From assembly GCA_041874755.1 (NCBI GenBank), contig CP102611.1:372001-436000 (forward strand): 64,000 bases of DNA, given 5' to 3'. Positions 1-8,696 of the stretch are shown in pieces (position 1 is the first letter of the stretch; each line of letters begins with the position of its first letter). The translations under genes and the position numbers were made by a program. Under the pieces are notes generated by a model that worked only from the letters and a program-made list of their open reading frames with translations, had not been told where the DNA came from and searched no databases. The stretch comes from Chitinibacter sp. SCUT-21. Lineage in GTDB: Bacteria > Pseudomonadota > Gammaproteobacteria > Burkholderiales > Chitinibacteraceae.

Positions 1-165
1 GATAACGACCGCGAACAGCAAAACCAGCAGGATATTAAGCGAGCCCAGTATCGTTTCTGGCGAATACACCACGGCAAGGGATTTAAATTGAAGCACCGGT
101 GGGGCGCTCGATTCGGAGCAGGCAGTAACCGGAGATGAATCGGGCAAAGAAGGGCGAGTCTGCAT
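1..165 (-). CDS. FecCD-family siderophore ABC permease, N-terminus only
   Basis: Partial gene running off the left edge. The 55 visible codons start with an ATG that directly abuts the TAA of the upstream permease gene. They encode a short hydrophilic leader and the first part of a membrane segment (…SLNILLVLLFAVVI). Two adjacent FecCD permeases are the usual arrangement for ferric-siderophore importers (FepD/FepG style), so this is inferred to be the second permease. The ATPase gene would be expected beyond the edge. Confidence 0.75.
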   Translation of the reverse strand, partial: MQTRPSLPDSSPVTACSESSAPPVLQFKSLAVVYSPETILGSLNILLVLLFAVVI

Positions 166-1203
166 TTAAGCCACCAAGCGATTGGATCGCACTAAAACAA
201 TCAACAACGGCGCACCGATCAAGGCCAGAATAATACTGACCGGATTATCGTAGGGCTGGCTCAACCAGCGGGCTACAATGTCGGCCACGACCAACACAAT
301 CGCGCCAAGCAAAGCGGAACAAAGCACTTGGTTAAATAATCGCGCACCGCTCAGCGAGCGCGCCAAATACGGCGCAATTAAGCCTAGAAAAGCCAAGGGG
401 CCAGCCAAGGCAACGGCCAAACCGCTGAGCAAGGTCGTAATCACGCCGACCAGCATACGGATTAAGGTCGGCTGGTAACCCAGCGCGCGCGCACTATCGT
501 CGCCCAACAGCAAGGCCGACAGCGGCCTAACGATCACGAAAGCCGCCGCCAAGCCCAACAAAAATGCGGGCACCAGCGGCCAGATCATCGCTGGGCTAGC
601 ACCGGCTAGCGTACCGAGAATCCAGAAACGATATTGCTCGTAGGCGTTGGCATGGCTGAGCAAAATATACGACGTTGCACCGGAAAAAGTCGCCCCCAGA
701 GCCAAGCCCGCCAGCACCAAACGCAGCGGTGACGCAGCATTTGGGCCTGATTGGGCAATCAGTAGCACCAGCATATTGGCGATCAGTGCGCCAATAAATG
801 CCCACAGCAAATAATCGAGGCTGCTTTGTACCGCCCCCAGCGTAAAGCCGATCACGATGCCGAGCGCAGCACCGGCATTAACACCGAGCAAACCAGTATC
901 GGCCAGCGGATTACGAGTCGCCGATTGCAACAAAGCCCCCGCAACGCCTAGGCTGGCACCGACCATGACGCCAGCCAAAGTGCGAGGCAGGCGCAAATCA
1001 TGAATCACCATCGCCAGCTGATCTTGCACTGCCGGATTAACACTATCCTGCCCCATCAGGTAATTCAAACTGGCCTGCATACCCAACTGGCCAGAGCCCG
1101 ATAGCAAAGACAAGCCTATCAATGCCAGCAGGGTCAGCAATAACAACGCTGCCAGACTGATTTGGCGTGGCGGATACAAGCTAGCGGCCATGATGTAAAC
1201 CAT
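166..1203 (-). CDS. FecCD-family iron-siderophore ABC transporter permease
   Basis: This 345-residue integral membrane protein has about nine hydrophobic segments and the FecCD hallmarks: 'RLPRTLAGVMVGASLGVAGA' near residue 72, 'NPLADTGLLGVNAGAA' near 97 and 'GLIAPYLARSL' near 273, the last being the coupling region for the ATPase. It is the usual family length. Its stop abuts the start of the next permease, so the two are probably translationally coupled. It lies 25 bases downstream of the binding-protein gene in the same operon. It should carry the ferric catecholate across the inner membrane. An in-frame ATG four codons downstream is an alternative start. Confidence 0.93.
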   Translation of the reverse strand: MVYIMAASLYPPRQISLAALLLLTLLALIGLSLLSGSGQLGMQASLNYLMGQDSVNPAVQDQLAMVIHDLRLPRTLAGVMVGASLGVAGALLQSATRNPLADTGLLGVNAGAALGIVIGFTLGAVQSSLDYLLWAFIGALIANMLVLLIAQSGPNAASPLRLVLAGLALGATFSGATSYILLSHANAYEQYRFWILGTLAGASPAMIWPLVPAFLLGLAAAFVIVRPLSALLLGDDSARALGYQPTLIRMLVGVITTLLSGLAVALAGPLAFLGLIAPYLARSLSGARLFNQVLCSALLGAIVLVVADIVARWLSQPYDNPVSIILALIGAPLLIVLVRSNRLVA

Positions 1204-1228
1204 TCAACAAAACAATCATCGCCATCAT

Positions 1229-2197
1229 TTAATTCGCCGCTGGTAGCAGATTTTTTTCAAGATCATCAAGCACCGCCAATGCCGCCAATGGGCCGCCGGT
1301 ACTGGTCCACAGCGAACCGTCGATAATTCGCACTTGCTGGGTTTTGACGACCTTCAGATTTTTAAATGCTGGCGCCGTTTGTACGGCTTTCAGCGTTTCA
1401 GCCGCTTCGCCTTCGGGCGACAAGGTACCAATAAACATCCAATCGGCATCAATTTCGCTGAGCACTTCTAAACTGAGCGGTTTAGAGTGATTCGTTCCCG
1501 GTCCCATCTGACCCGCAGGGCGCTTTAAACCCAGATCTTGCACGATCAAGCTGGAAAACGCGTCTTTAAACATATAGCCGGGGCCTTTTGGATTCCAGCG
1601 CACAATGCTGACCGTTTGGTCTGGCTTAATTTTTTGCCTTAACGCAGCCACGCGAGTTTGATACTGGGCGAGAAACTGCTGCGCTTGCGCCTCTTTACCC
1701 AACACGGCTGCGATCTGATTAAACGCAGACTTCCAATCCGAACCCGTTTTGACCGCCACGACCGTGGGTGCGATACGCTGCAATTTGGCGATGATTTGTT
1801 GATCGCGCAAATCAGTGAGAATCAAATCGGGTTTGGCCGCCAGCACTTTATCCATATTGGGCTGGGCAAATCCGCCAACGCTAAGGACCTCGGCATTCTT
1901 GTGATGTAAATGGCTTTGCAGATAATGCGGCATACCTGATTGACCACGGCCATTGGTAGCGCCCACTGGCTCGATACCCAGTGCCAGCAAGGCATCCAAT
2001 TCAAATTCGCCTAAGGCCAAAATACGCTGTGGCGATTGCGGAATGCTCACTTTACGCTCGGCCGCATCGACCATCTCACGACTCGGTACACTCGGCGCGC
2101 CATCGGCAAGCGGCGCGCGTGATGTCAAAACAAAAAACGCCATCACCGCCAGCAAAACCGCCAGCACCGTACCCCGCCATACTATTTTTTTATTCAT
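1229..2197 (-). CDS. Periplasmic iron-siderophore binding protein (FepB/FecB type)
   Basis: 322 residues with an N-terminal hydrophobic segment (about residues 8-25) that acts as signal peptide or anchor; no lipobox Cys is seen. The rest matches the PF01497 binding-protein fold: 'PQRILALGEFELDALLALGI' at about 57, then 'KPDLILTDLRDQQ' and a C-terminal 'VLDDLEKNLL'. This is the extracytoplasmic component of the permease pair that follows. A Fur-like box lies 45-62 bases upstream of the ATG, so iron repression is likely. The start is preceded by a purine-rich GGCGGGGAT. The exact ligand cannot be read from sequence, but the neighbouring catechol genes suggest a ferric catecholate. Confidence 0.92.
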   Translation of the reverse strand: MNKKIVWRGTVLAVLLAVMAFFVLTSRAPLADGAPSVPSREMVDAAERKVSIPQSPQRILALGEFELDALLALGIEPVGATNGRGQSGMPHYLQSHLHHKNAEVLSVGGFAQPNMDKVLAAKPDLILTDLRDQQIIAKLQRIAPTVVAVKTGSDWKSAFNQIAAVLGKEAQAQQFLAQYQTRVAALRQKIKPDQTVSIVRWNPKGPGYMFKDAFSSLIVQDLGLKRPAGQMGPGTNHSKPLSLEVLSEIDADWMFIGTLSPEGEAAETLKAVQTAPAFKNLKVVKTQQVRIIDGSLWTSTGGPLAALAVLDDLEKNLLPAAN

Positions 2198-2241
2198 ATC
2201 CCCGCCTAATCTTTAAATTTACGCGCAGTTTACACCAAAAC

Positions 2242-2259
2242 GATAATGATAATGATTGC
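2242..2259 (-). promoter_or_regulatory. Fur box upstream of the binding-protein gene
   Basis: GATAATGATAATGATTGC closely follows the Fur repeat pattern GATAAT-GATAAT-(C)ATTATC; only the last hexamer is degenerate. It sits in the promoter region of the binding-protein/permease operon, and iron-dependent repression is inferred. Confidence 0.85.
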
Positions 2260-2320
2260 TTTTAATTACTCAGAGCAAATCGAATGTAGCGTGCTCAATC
2301 CAGCGAGCGCAAAAGCCAGA

Positions 2321-2376
2321 ATATGGGTATATGACTAAAAACAATGTAGCCATTATCCTGCAACCATATACCCATA
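2321..2376. repeat. Inverted repeat downstream of the NRPS gene
   Basis: ATGGGTATATG (2323-2333) and its exact complement CATATACCCAT (2365-2375) are separated by about 31 bases. The structure lies between the NRPS stop and the Fur-controlled promoter. It could end transcription of the ent operon, although there is no T-tract. The GGGTATAT arm recurs in another intergenic hairpin at 57611-57659. Confidence 0.5.
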
Positions 2377-2438
2377 GAAGATTGGATTAATCAGTCATCG
2401 CAGTTGCCGAGCTAAACAACGCTACAGCCCACTACTGA

Positions 2439-5400
2439 TCATTTCAAACCCAGTCGCGCCGCCAGCGTCTGACCAATCACGCGCATTGGGGCAGGATCGC
2501 TAAGGCCAAAATGATTGCAATCCAGATTTAGGCATTCGAGCTTCCCTGTCAGATATGGCAGCCAGCTGGCCGCCGCTGGAGCTGCCTCGCTATCGAGTGC
2601 TGCACGAAATAACAGCAAGTCACCCGAGTAGGTCTCGGTCTGGCTTTGTCGAAACAACTTCATCCCGTGCCATGCCCTGTCCCCCAAACGATGCAGCTCC
2701 GCAGTATCGAGCGCGGCAAACGGGCTACCCGGACGCTGCAAACGCAGGTAAATATCATCAACACTTAAATCTGCAGCTGCGATTTCACCATTCACACTCA
2801 ACACCGTGATCAGCGCATCGTGCAAAGTCGGTTCGCGCCAATTTGTGAACGCGGCCGCCGGATAGCTATCCATCAGCGCGACGAGCTCCACCACTGCTCC
2901 GCGTTGCTGCAAACGCACGGCAATCGCCTGCGCTAATGCCCCGCCAAGCGACCAACCGAGTAAGCGGTAAGGCCCTTGCGGCTGCTGCTCGACAATACGC
3001 GCAACATAGCGTTCAACCCAGCTGGCAAAGTCAGCCTCTCGCAGTTGGCTATCGGCCTGCAAACCATAAATAGCCACACCGGGTAGGTGCTTGGCCAAGC
3101 CCAGATAGCACCACGCCAAACCCTCAGCAGGATGCAAGCAAAAAAGTGCAGGCAAACTGCCCTGCTGGATCGGCAATAGGGGGGCAAAAGCGGTATGACC
3201 ACCAGCCTCTTGCGGTGGCCGGTGCGCGACCGGTGCACTCAAAGCTTTGGCCAAAGCGGCAACGGTGGCATGACTGAACAAAATCGATGCGGCGACTTCA
3301 CGCTGCAAAGCACGGCTAAGCTGGCTAGAAACCTGAATCGCCTGTAGCGACTTACCGCCTAGATCAAAGAAATTGGCATCAATATCGGCAGGCATTTCGC
3401 CAAGTACGTCAAACCACACCTGCATAATTTGCTGCTCTAAAGGGCTGGCATCGGGTAGCTCGCCCACCGACTGCTCGGCAAGCAAACCCGCCAGATGTTT
3501 TCTATCAATTTTCCCGTTCACATTACGTGGCAAGCTCGCAGGGTAATGCCACTGATCAGGAATTGCAGGCGCGGCCAATAAATCAGCCAAATGCGAGCGC
3601 AATTGCGCGGGTGTTTGCACCTGAGTGCAAACTACAAACGCCGCCAGCGTATACGCGCCATTGCGACGGCGCACCGCGACAACGGCGGCCTCTGCAATCG
3701 CCGGATTGCTAAGCAGTGCATTTTCAATTTCGCTCGGATCAATGCGCAGGCCGGAAATTTTAATTTCATGGTCAAGACGACCCAGAAAAACCAGCTGTCC
3801 ATCAAGCAGACACGCTCTGTCACCAGTTCGATAAGCACGTGGCGAGCCGTCCAATTGCGACAACGTCACAAAACGGCGTGCAGTTAATTCGGGCTGTCCG
3901 TGATACGCCAAAGCCAGCGCCTCTCCGGTCAGTAACAATTCACCAGCCTGCCCCACTGGTACCGGATACAAATTCTCATCAACAATCAAGGCTCCAACAC
4001 CGGGGCGCGGCACACCGATCGGCACACTATCGCTACCATCCCACACGCAATCGGGGCCAGCCAGAGCCGCAGTGGTCGCAATGATGGACGCTTCGGTCGG
4101 GCCGTAACTATTAAGCAGTGTTTGCGAAGGCAACAGCGCACCCCAGCGCCGAGCCCGTTCAGGCAAAGCCGCTTCGCCACCGATAATTGTCAACCTCACT
4201 GTGGTCAATTGCTGCGCTTGATCTTCAGTTAGCGCATGCGCCAATTCATGCCAGTAAGCCGTTGGCAAATCAAGGATGGTAATTTGCTTGGCAGCAATAA
4301 AGTCGCTGAATGTTGCGCTCGAATCGAGCATCGCATCGGTGCGCAAAATCAAGGTCGCGCCGTGGCATAGCGCGAGAAATATTTCTTCGATACTGGCGTC
4401 AAAATGCAGCGGTGCAAATTGCAAAACCCGATCAGTTTCGCCAACCGCATACAATTGGCCTGCACTGGCGACAAACTGCGACAACGCACCATGCCCCAGC
4501 AAAACGCCGTTGGGCACGCCAGTTGAGCCTGAGGTATACAGCAAATAGGCCGGATCGTTTGCCGTGGGCAAGAATGCAGCCGGCACGAGCAGATTCATTG
4601 TATTTGGCGCGTCAAGCAAAACCGTCTTTACGGCCCCAACCTTGCCTGCCCAGCACTGCAAAGTCACCACTTGCTGCGCTTGAGCATCGAGCAAAACTCG
4701 CTCTAAGCGCGTCGCAGGCCCCAATGGATCAAGCGGCACGTAGCAGCCACCGGCCCATAAAGTCGCCAGAATCGCGACTATCGCCTCTGGGCTACGGGGC
4801 AGCAAAATCACGACACGATCGCCCGGCTGCATACCGTTAGCCAGCAACCGCGCCGCCATTTGCTGTACTTGCGTGCGCAGCGCTGCATACGTCAAACTGC
4901 CTGCAGTGCGGCCATGGCCTTGCTTGAACTCGATAGCCGCTTTATCTGCATAGCGCTCGGTCATGACGAGCAGCTGAGCGATAACCGATTCAGGCTTTTT
5001 TAGGAGTGCCTCGCCCTCCATTTGCGCCAATGCTGGCAAATCACGCAACAAGTCGGTCAATGGCGCTTGCGGGCTTAATGCAGACAACTCGGCGACAAAA
5101 GCCATTAAATCGGCTTGCAGTTCGGTCAAGCGCGCCATGCTGTAGGCATTTGGATTAGCCTCCATGCACACGCGCCATTCGGTATTGAGCACCGACACGC
5201 TGATATTCAAGTCTTTGACGGGCCCGGCCGTAATCGGATGAATAATGCTGCTCAAACCCGCAAACGGCGCATGGCGATCAAATGGCATGATGTTGACGGC
5301 CTGATTGAATAAATGCTTACCGATTTCCAGCAACCCAAGATCGGCGCGGATCCAGCCGTAGCGATAGTACAAATGCGGCCGTATCGTACGCATGTTGCTT

Positions 5401-6335
5401 GCCAACTGAGCACTCAGTTCTTGCATGCTTTGCTCTGGATCGAGATACACGCTCATCGGTACGATATTCATCGCCATGCAGGGAATATTGATCGCAGGCG
5501 TTCCCAGTCGATTCATCACCGGCAAGCCGAAAGTGAACTGCCGTTGCCCAGATTGCTTGGCCAGCCATGCACTGATCGCCGCCAGCATCCAGCTCCCCCA
5601 ATCTTGACCGCATTGCTTGGCGGCACGCTGCAAGACACTTAATTCCTCGCTACTCAAGCGCGTACTATGGCGCAGCACATCGTCGGAAAAATCTTGCGCT
5701 GGATCTATCGTTACCGAACCTGGTGCATTTTTCATATGCGCCATCCAAAACGCCTGATCTTTCGCGCGTTTTCCAGTCTCGGTATACGTTTGCTCAGCGG
5801 CAATGATTTTGTTTAGCGACCAATCGGGTAGAGTCGGCAAGGGCTGTTGCAGCACTAGCGCGCTATAACGCGCCGCTACCGCCTGACCAATCAAGCCATA
5901 AGCGAAACCATCAATCGCGATATGATGGATTTGCAAATACCAGAGCTGTTTATCCGCCGCTGTTTGCAAAACCGCACTACGGAATAAGGGATCTTTAGTC
6001 GGATCGCACAGAACTGACAAAGATTGCTTGATCCACGCTTGCGCAGCCGCGTCGGCGTCAGCCTCGCCGCGCAAATCAATATATTCCAGCTTGGCATTGC
6101 GTTCTTGCGGCCACAACCACAAACCTTCATCGTTCATTTCGAACCGCGTGTGCAATGTTGCGGCATGATTGAGCACATCGGTGACCGCTGTACTTAGCGC
6201 GGCCAAATCGAGTTGCCCCGTCAATTCAATCGCTTCGGCGGTCAGGTAACACGGGCTTTGAGGCGCCATTTGTTGCCCCATCCAGATGCCGAACTGGGCT
6301 GAAGTTGCTGGCAAACGGGCAAAGTTTGATTTCAT
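2439..6335 (-). CDS. EntF-like nonribosomal peptide synthetase, C-A-T-TE
   Basis: A 1298-residue single-module NRPS with the architecture and length of EntF. The condensation domain (1-430) has HHIAIDG at 137-143. The adenylation domain shows A3 'YTSGSTGVPNG', A5 'NSYGPTEAS', A7 'YRTGDR' and A10 'NGKIDRK'. The carrier domain has 'FFDLGGKSLQ' with the phosphopantetheine Ser, and the C-terminal thioesterase has 'GWSLGG'. It should take DHB from EntB's carrier domain, join it to an amino acid and release or cyclise the product. By eye alignment to GrsA the pocket residues are D-A-E-D-I-G-S-I-I, not the serine code of EntF. The second substrate may therefore be a basic amino acid (inference), so no entF symbol is given. 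Confidence 0.93.
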   Translation of the reverse strand: MKSNFARLPATSAQFGIWMGQQMAPQSPCYLTAEAIELTGQLDLAALSTAVTDVLNHAATLHTRFEMNDEGLWLWPQERNAKLEYIDLRGEADADAAAQAWIKQSLSVLCDPTKDPLFRSAVLQTAADKQLWYLQIHHIAIDGFAYGLIGQAVAARYSALVLQQPLPTLPDWSLNKIIAAEQTYTETGKRAKDQAFWMAHMKNAPGSVTIDPAQDFSDDVLRHSTRLSSEELSVLQRAAKQCGQDWGSWMLAAISAWLAKQSGQRQFTFGLPVMNRLGTPAINIPCMAMNIVPMSVYLDPEQSMQELSAQLASNMRTIRPHLYYRYGWIRADLGLLEIGKHLFNQAVNIMPFDRHAPFAGLSSIIHPITAGPVKDLNISVSVLNTEWRVCMEANPNAYSMARLTELQADLMAFVAELSALSPQAPLTDLLRDLPALAQMEGEALLKKPESVIAQLLVMTERYADKAAIEFKQGHGRTAGSLTYAALRTQVQQMAARLLANGMQPGDRVVILLPRSPEAIVAILATLWAGGCYVPLDPLGPATRLERVLLDAQAQQVVTLQCWAGKVGAVKTVLLDAPNTMNLLVPAAFLPTANDPAYLLYTSGSTGVPNGVLLGHGALSQFVASAGQLYAVGETDRVLQFAPLHFDASIEEIFLALCHGATLILRTDAMLDSSATFSDFIAAKQITILDLPTAYWHELAHALTEDQAQQLTTVRLTIIGGEAALPERARRWGALLPSQTLLNSYGPTEASIIATTAALAGPDCVWDGSDSVPIGVPRPGVGALIVDENLYPVPVGQAGELLLTGEALALAYHGQPELTARRFVTLSQLDGSPRAYRTGDRACLLDGQLVFLGRLDHEIKISGLRIDPSEIENALLSNPAIAEAAVVAVRRRNGAYTLAAFVVCTQVQTPAQLRSHLADLLAAPAIPDQWHYPASLPRNVNGKIDRKHLAGLLAEQSVGELPDASPLEQQIMQVWFDVLGEMPADIDANFFDLGGKSLQAIQVSSQLSRALQREVAASILFSHATVAALAKALSAPVAHRPPQEAGGHTAFAPLLPIQQGSLPALFCLHPAEGLAWCYLGLAKHLPGVAIYGLQADSQLREADFASWVERYVARIVEQQPQGPYRLLGWSLGGALAQAIAVRLQQRGAVVELVALMDSYPAAAFTNWREPTLHDALITVLSVNGEIAAADLSVDDIYLRLQRPGSPFAALDTAELHRLGDRAWHGMKLFRQSQTETYSGDLLLFRAALDSEAAPAAASWLPYLTGKLECLNLDCNHFGLSDPAPMRVIGQTLAARLGLK

Positions 6336-6420
6336 CTCTCTTTTCCTAAAATACGATCCGCACTGTAATCAGTGTCTACAGGGAATCTCTGTGCCCGGTT
6401 TAAAATGTGCTGGCATCGCT

Positions 6421-7389
6421 TTAGTGCTCACTCGTTGATACAGGTGCCGAAAAGGCAAAATCGACCACGCGCCGCGCACCGTGCAGCAACATGTCCATAT
6501 GATCATGCGCAGGCAGGCAATCAAAACTCACGTCAAACTTTGCGCCGTCGTTGTAGCTCGCCAATTGCTGCGCAAACGCTTGCGCGTTATCGACCATCGC
6601 ACGTTCGCCCGATTTAGCCTCGACAAATGGCGAAGAAAATTGTGAGGGGTATTGCTCATCAAGACCAACAGTAATGGTCACCTTGGCGCTATACCCTGCC
6701 AAGTTCATTGTTTCCAACTTCGTCAACTGTTCTGGCAATCGCTTTAAAGTTTGCGCTTCACCAAACCACAACGACGGACTCGCGGCCCAATAGCGCTGGA
6801 AATATTGCGGCTGAGTGCTAAGCGTATACAGCGCAAACAAACCGCCGTACGAGAAACCAAACAGCGTTTGCTGCTGCGGATTAATTGCGAATTGCTGAGC
6901 AATCAAGGGGCGCAATTCGCTGATTAGAAAACGCAGAAAATCATCGGCGCCACCATGTTTGCTGGACAATAAATCACCAGTTTTGGCCGTAGTGACTGGC
7001 GTGTAATCTTGGGAGCGGGCATCGATATCAAATGGTTTACCGCTGGCGTAGGCCACCGCAACGATCAAGCCGTCGTTGGGCGTACGCCCTTGGCGCCACA
7101 GGCGCTGATCACCGCCGATTTGCGGTCTAACCGTTTCGATAATCGGAAAACTGGCCAAACCATCGAGCGCCCATAGCACGGGATAGCCGTCTTTGGGCGC
7201 AGCATGGGCCGGCAGGCCAATCAGAATGCGATATTTTTGCCCCGTAATTTTCGAGTTCAAATCAAAAGTTAGCGTGCGTTCGCGCTCGGCTGTGCGCCAA
7301 TTCGCCGGAAAGTCAGCGGCGCGACTGGCCTGATTAGTTAGCATAAAAATTCCGACCCCCATTAATACAACCCAGTGGTATAGCCTCAT
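6421..7389 (-). CDS. Periplasmic siderophore esterase-like hydrolase (IroE/Fes type)
   Basis: 322-residue alpha/beta hydrolase of the putative-esterase family (PF00756). An N-terminal signal sequence (about 1-24, ending 'QASRAA') places it in the periplasm, as for IroE rather than cytoplasmic Fes. The nucleophile Ser is in 'GFSYGGLFALY' and the likely catalytic His is in 'LPAHDHMDML' near the C-terminus. It would hydrolyse ester bonds of a cyclic or linear catecholate and help release iron. It lies between entB/DUF2218 and the NRPS in the same orientation. If the NRPS product has no ester backbone, the substrate would need another explanation. Confidence 0.85.
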   Translation of the reverse strand: MRLYHWVVLMGVGIFMLTNQASRAADFPANWRTAERERTLTFDLNSKITGQKYRILIGLPAHAAPKDGYPVLWALDGLASFPIIETVRPQIGGDQRLWRQGRTPNDGLIVAVAYASGKPFDIDARSQDYTPVTTAKTGDLLSSKHGGADDFLRFLISELRPLIAQQFAINPQQQTLFGFSYGGLFALYTLSTQPQYFQRYWAASPSLWFGEAQTLKRLPEQLTKLETMNLAGYSAKVTITVGLDEQYPSQFSSPFVEAKSGERAMVDNAQAFAQQLASYNDGAKFDVSFDCLPAHDHMDMLLHGARRVVDFAFSAPVSTSEH

Positions 7390-7425
7390 AAGATTTGCAC
7401 TCTCTTATTCGCAAGCCAATACCCA

Positions 7426-7713
7426 TTAATCTACTCTGTGCCAATCGAGTTTGAGTTCAGGATTTTTGACCATCAAGCCCAAATGATCGGTAATCACCCA
7501 CTCAACTTTGGCCAGCAGCTCTTTATCAGCGGCTGCACAGTCCATGGCCAGAAAATCGTTGGTGCGAACAATGTGGCATTCGCCATACGGAAACTTGATG
7601 TAGGCTTTTTCGGTATCAAAATCGACCGGAATTTTCAGCGCAAAGTGTTTACACAACTTGTACAGCACCTTGTCGGCGTTGGCGGCGCTCAGTTGTGCCT
7701 GACTATTGAACAT
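7426..7713 (-). CDS. DUF2218-family protein
   Basis: The 95-residue protein starts at the ATG at 7713, which has an AGGA-type ribosome site; a longer upstream reading would run through a hairpin and is rejected. It fits the small cytosolic DUF2218 family: 'ADKVLYKLCKHFALKIPV', 'FPYGECHIVR', 'LMVKNPELKLDW'. Members are often seen next to siderophore genes, but their function is not established as far as I know. It occupies the place between entB and the esterase where entA is often found, but it has no Rossmann motif and is not a dehydrogenase. Confidence 0.85.
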   Translation of the reverse strand: MFNSQAQLSAANADKVLYKLCKHFALKIPVDFDTEKAYIKFPYGECHIVRTNDFLAMDCAAADKELLAKVEWVITDHLGLMVKNPELKLDWHRVD

Positions 7714-7744
7714 GTAGACATCCTGATAATGAGTAAAGAGAAGC

Positions 7745-7781
7745 GCAAAGCCTGCCCAAACGCGGCTCAGGCAGGCTTTGC
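7745..7781 (-). terminator. Intercistronic hairpin between entB and DUF2218 gene
   Basis: GCAAAGCCTGCC (7745-7756) pairs perfectly with GGCAGGCTTTGC (7770-7781) around a 13-base loop. No long T-run follows on the minus strand, so it may be a partial terminator or an mRNA-stabilising structure that sets expression of the downstream genes. Confidence 0.6.
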
Positions 7782-7790
7782 ACCAGACAT

Positions 7791-8663
7791 TTAGGCCGGC
7801 ACGGCCTCTTTTTCGGCCAGCAGCGCCCACCAAGCTGCCAGCGTTGGCGTTTCAGCTAAAGCCATAAAAGTCAGCTCACGGCCGGCACGGCGCCAGCTTT
7901 CCAGCAAACCCATGATGCGAATCGAATCGAGCCCCCAATCGAGTAGATTGTCGTCAGCACGAATTTCTGCCGCCGCAATTTGCAATTCGCTTGCGATCAG
8001 TGCGCTTAAAGCATCTAGCGATGCTGGCAAGGGCGTGACCAAGCTTGCCAACAACTGCGCGGTGGTTTGCGCACTACCACAACGCTGCGCCACGTAACGC
8101 AAAGCCATTTCGTGCTCATCGAGCGAAAAGTCTGCCAAACCGTCTGCAACAAAAAACGCCTGGATGTCGTTCATAAACGCCTCGCATGCCGTCATCATGC
8201 AGCCGATATGCGCATAAACGCCGCAAATCACCAGCTGATCGCGTCCTTGCACTTTCATACGCTGCGCTAAATCCGACTTCTGGAACGCGCTATAGCGCCA
8301 TTTATCGAGAACAATGTCGCTAGTTTGCGGCGTCAACTCACTCACAATCGCATTGCGTTGTGGCTGCGCAGTCAGCCCCGGCCCCCACATATCCTGCAAC
8401 AAACCACGTTGCAGAGCCGATTGCTCGGGCAATTGCGCGGTGTACACCACCGGAATACCTTGCTCATGCGCGGCATCGAGCAAACAACGAATATTGGCGA
8501 TCAACTCAGGCACCGGCGCAGCGTTGCGATCATAAAAATCGATAAAATAATCCTGCATATCGTGCACCAACAATACCGCACGCTGCGCATCAAGCTGCCA
8601 GTTGACTCGATTAGCCGGCGCACTCTTTGGCATTGGATACGTTGGAATTTTTGGAATAGCCAT
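7791..8663 (-). CDS. entB: Isochorismatase with aryl carrier domain
   Basis: 290-residue two-domain protein. The N-terminal isochorismatase domain (about 1-205) has 'LLVHDMQDYFIDFY', 'DKWRYSAFQ' and 'GVYAHIGCMMTACEAF', and converts isochorismate to 2,3-dihydro-2,3-dihydroxybenzoate. The C-terminal aryl carrier domain has 'LLDWGLDSIRIM' with the phosphopantetheine-bearing Ser. The length matches E. coli EntB (about 285). It loads DHB delivered by EntE and presents it to the NRPS condensation domain. It follows entE after 33 bases, so the two are probably cotranscribed. Confidence 0.95.
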   Translation of the reverse strand: MAIPKIPTYPMPKSAPANRVNWQLDAQRAVLLVHDMQDYFIDFYDRNAAPVPELIANIRCLLDAAHEQGIPVVYTAQLPEQSALQRGLLQDMWGPGLTAQPQRNAIVSELTPQTSDIVLDKWRYSAFQKSDLAQRMKVQGRDQLVICGVYAHIGCMMTACEAFMNDIQAFFVADGLADFSLDEHEMALRYVAQRCGSAQTTAQLLASLVTPLPASLDALSALIASELQIAAAEIRADDNLLDWGLDSIRIMGLLESWRRAGRELTFMALAETPTLAAWWALLAEKEAVPA

Positions 8664-8696
8664 GTTTCATTCTCTCGTTGAATTCTTTAACACTAA

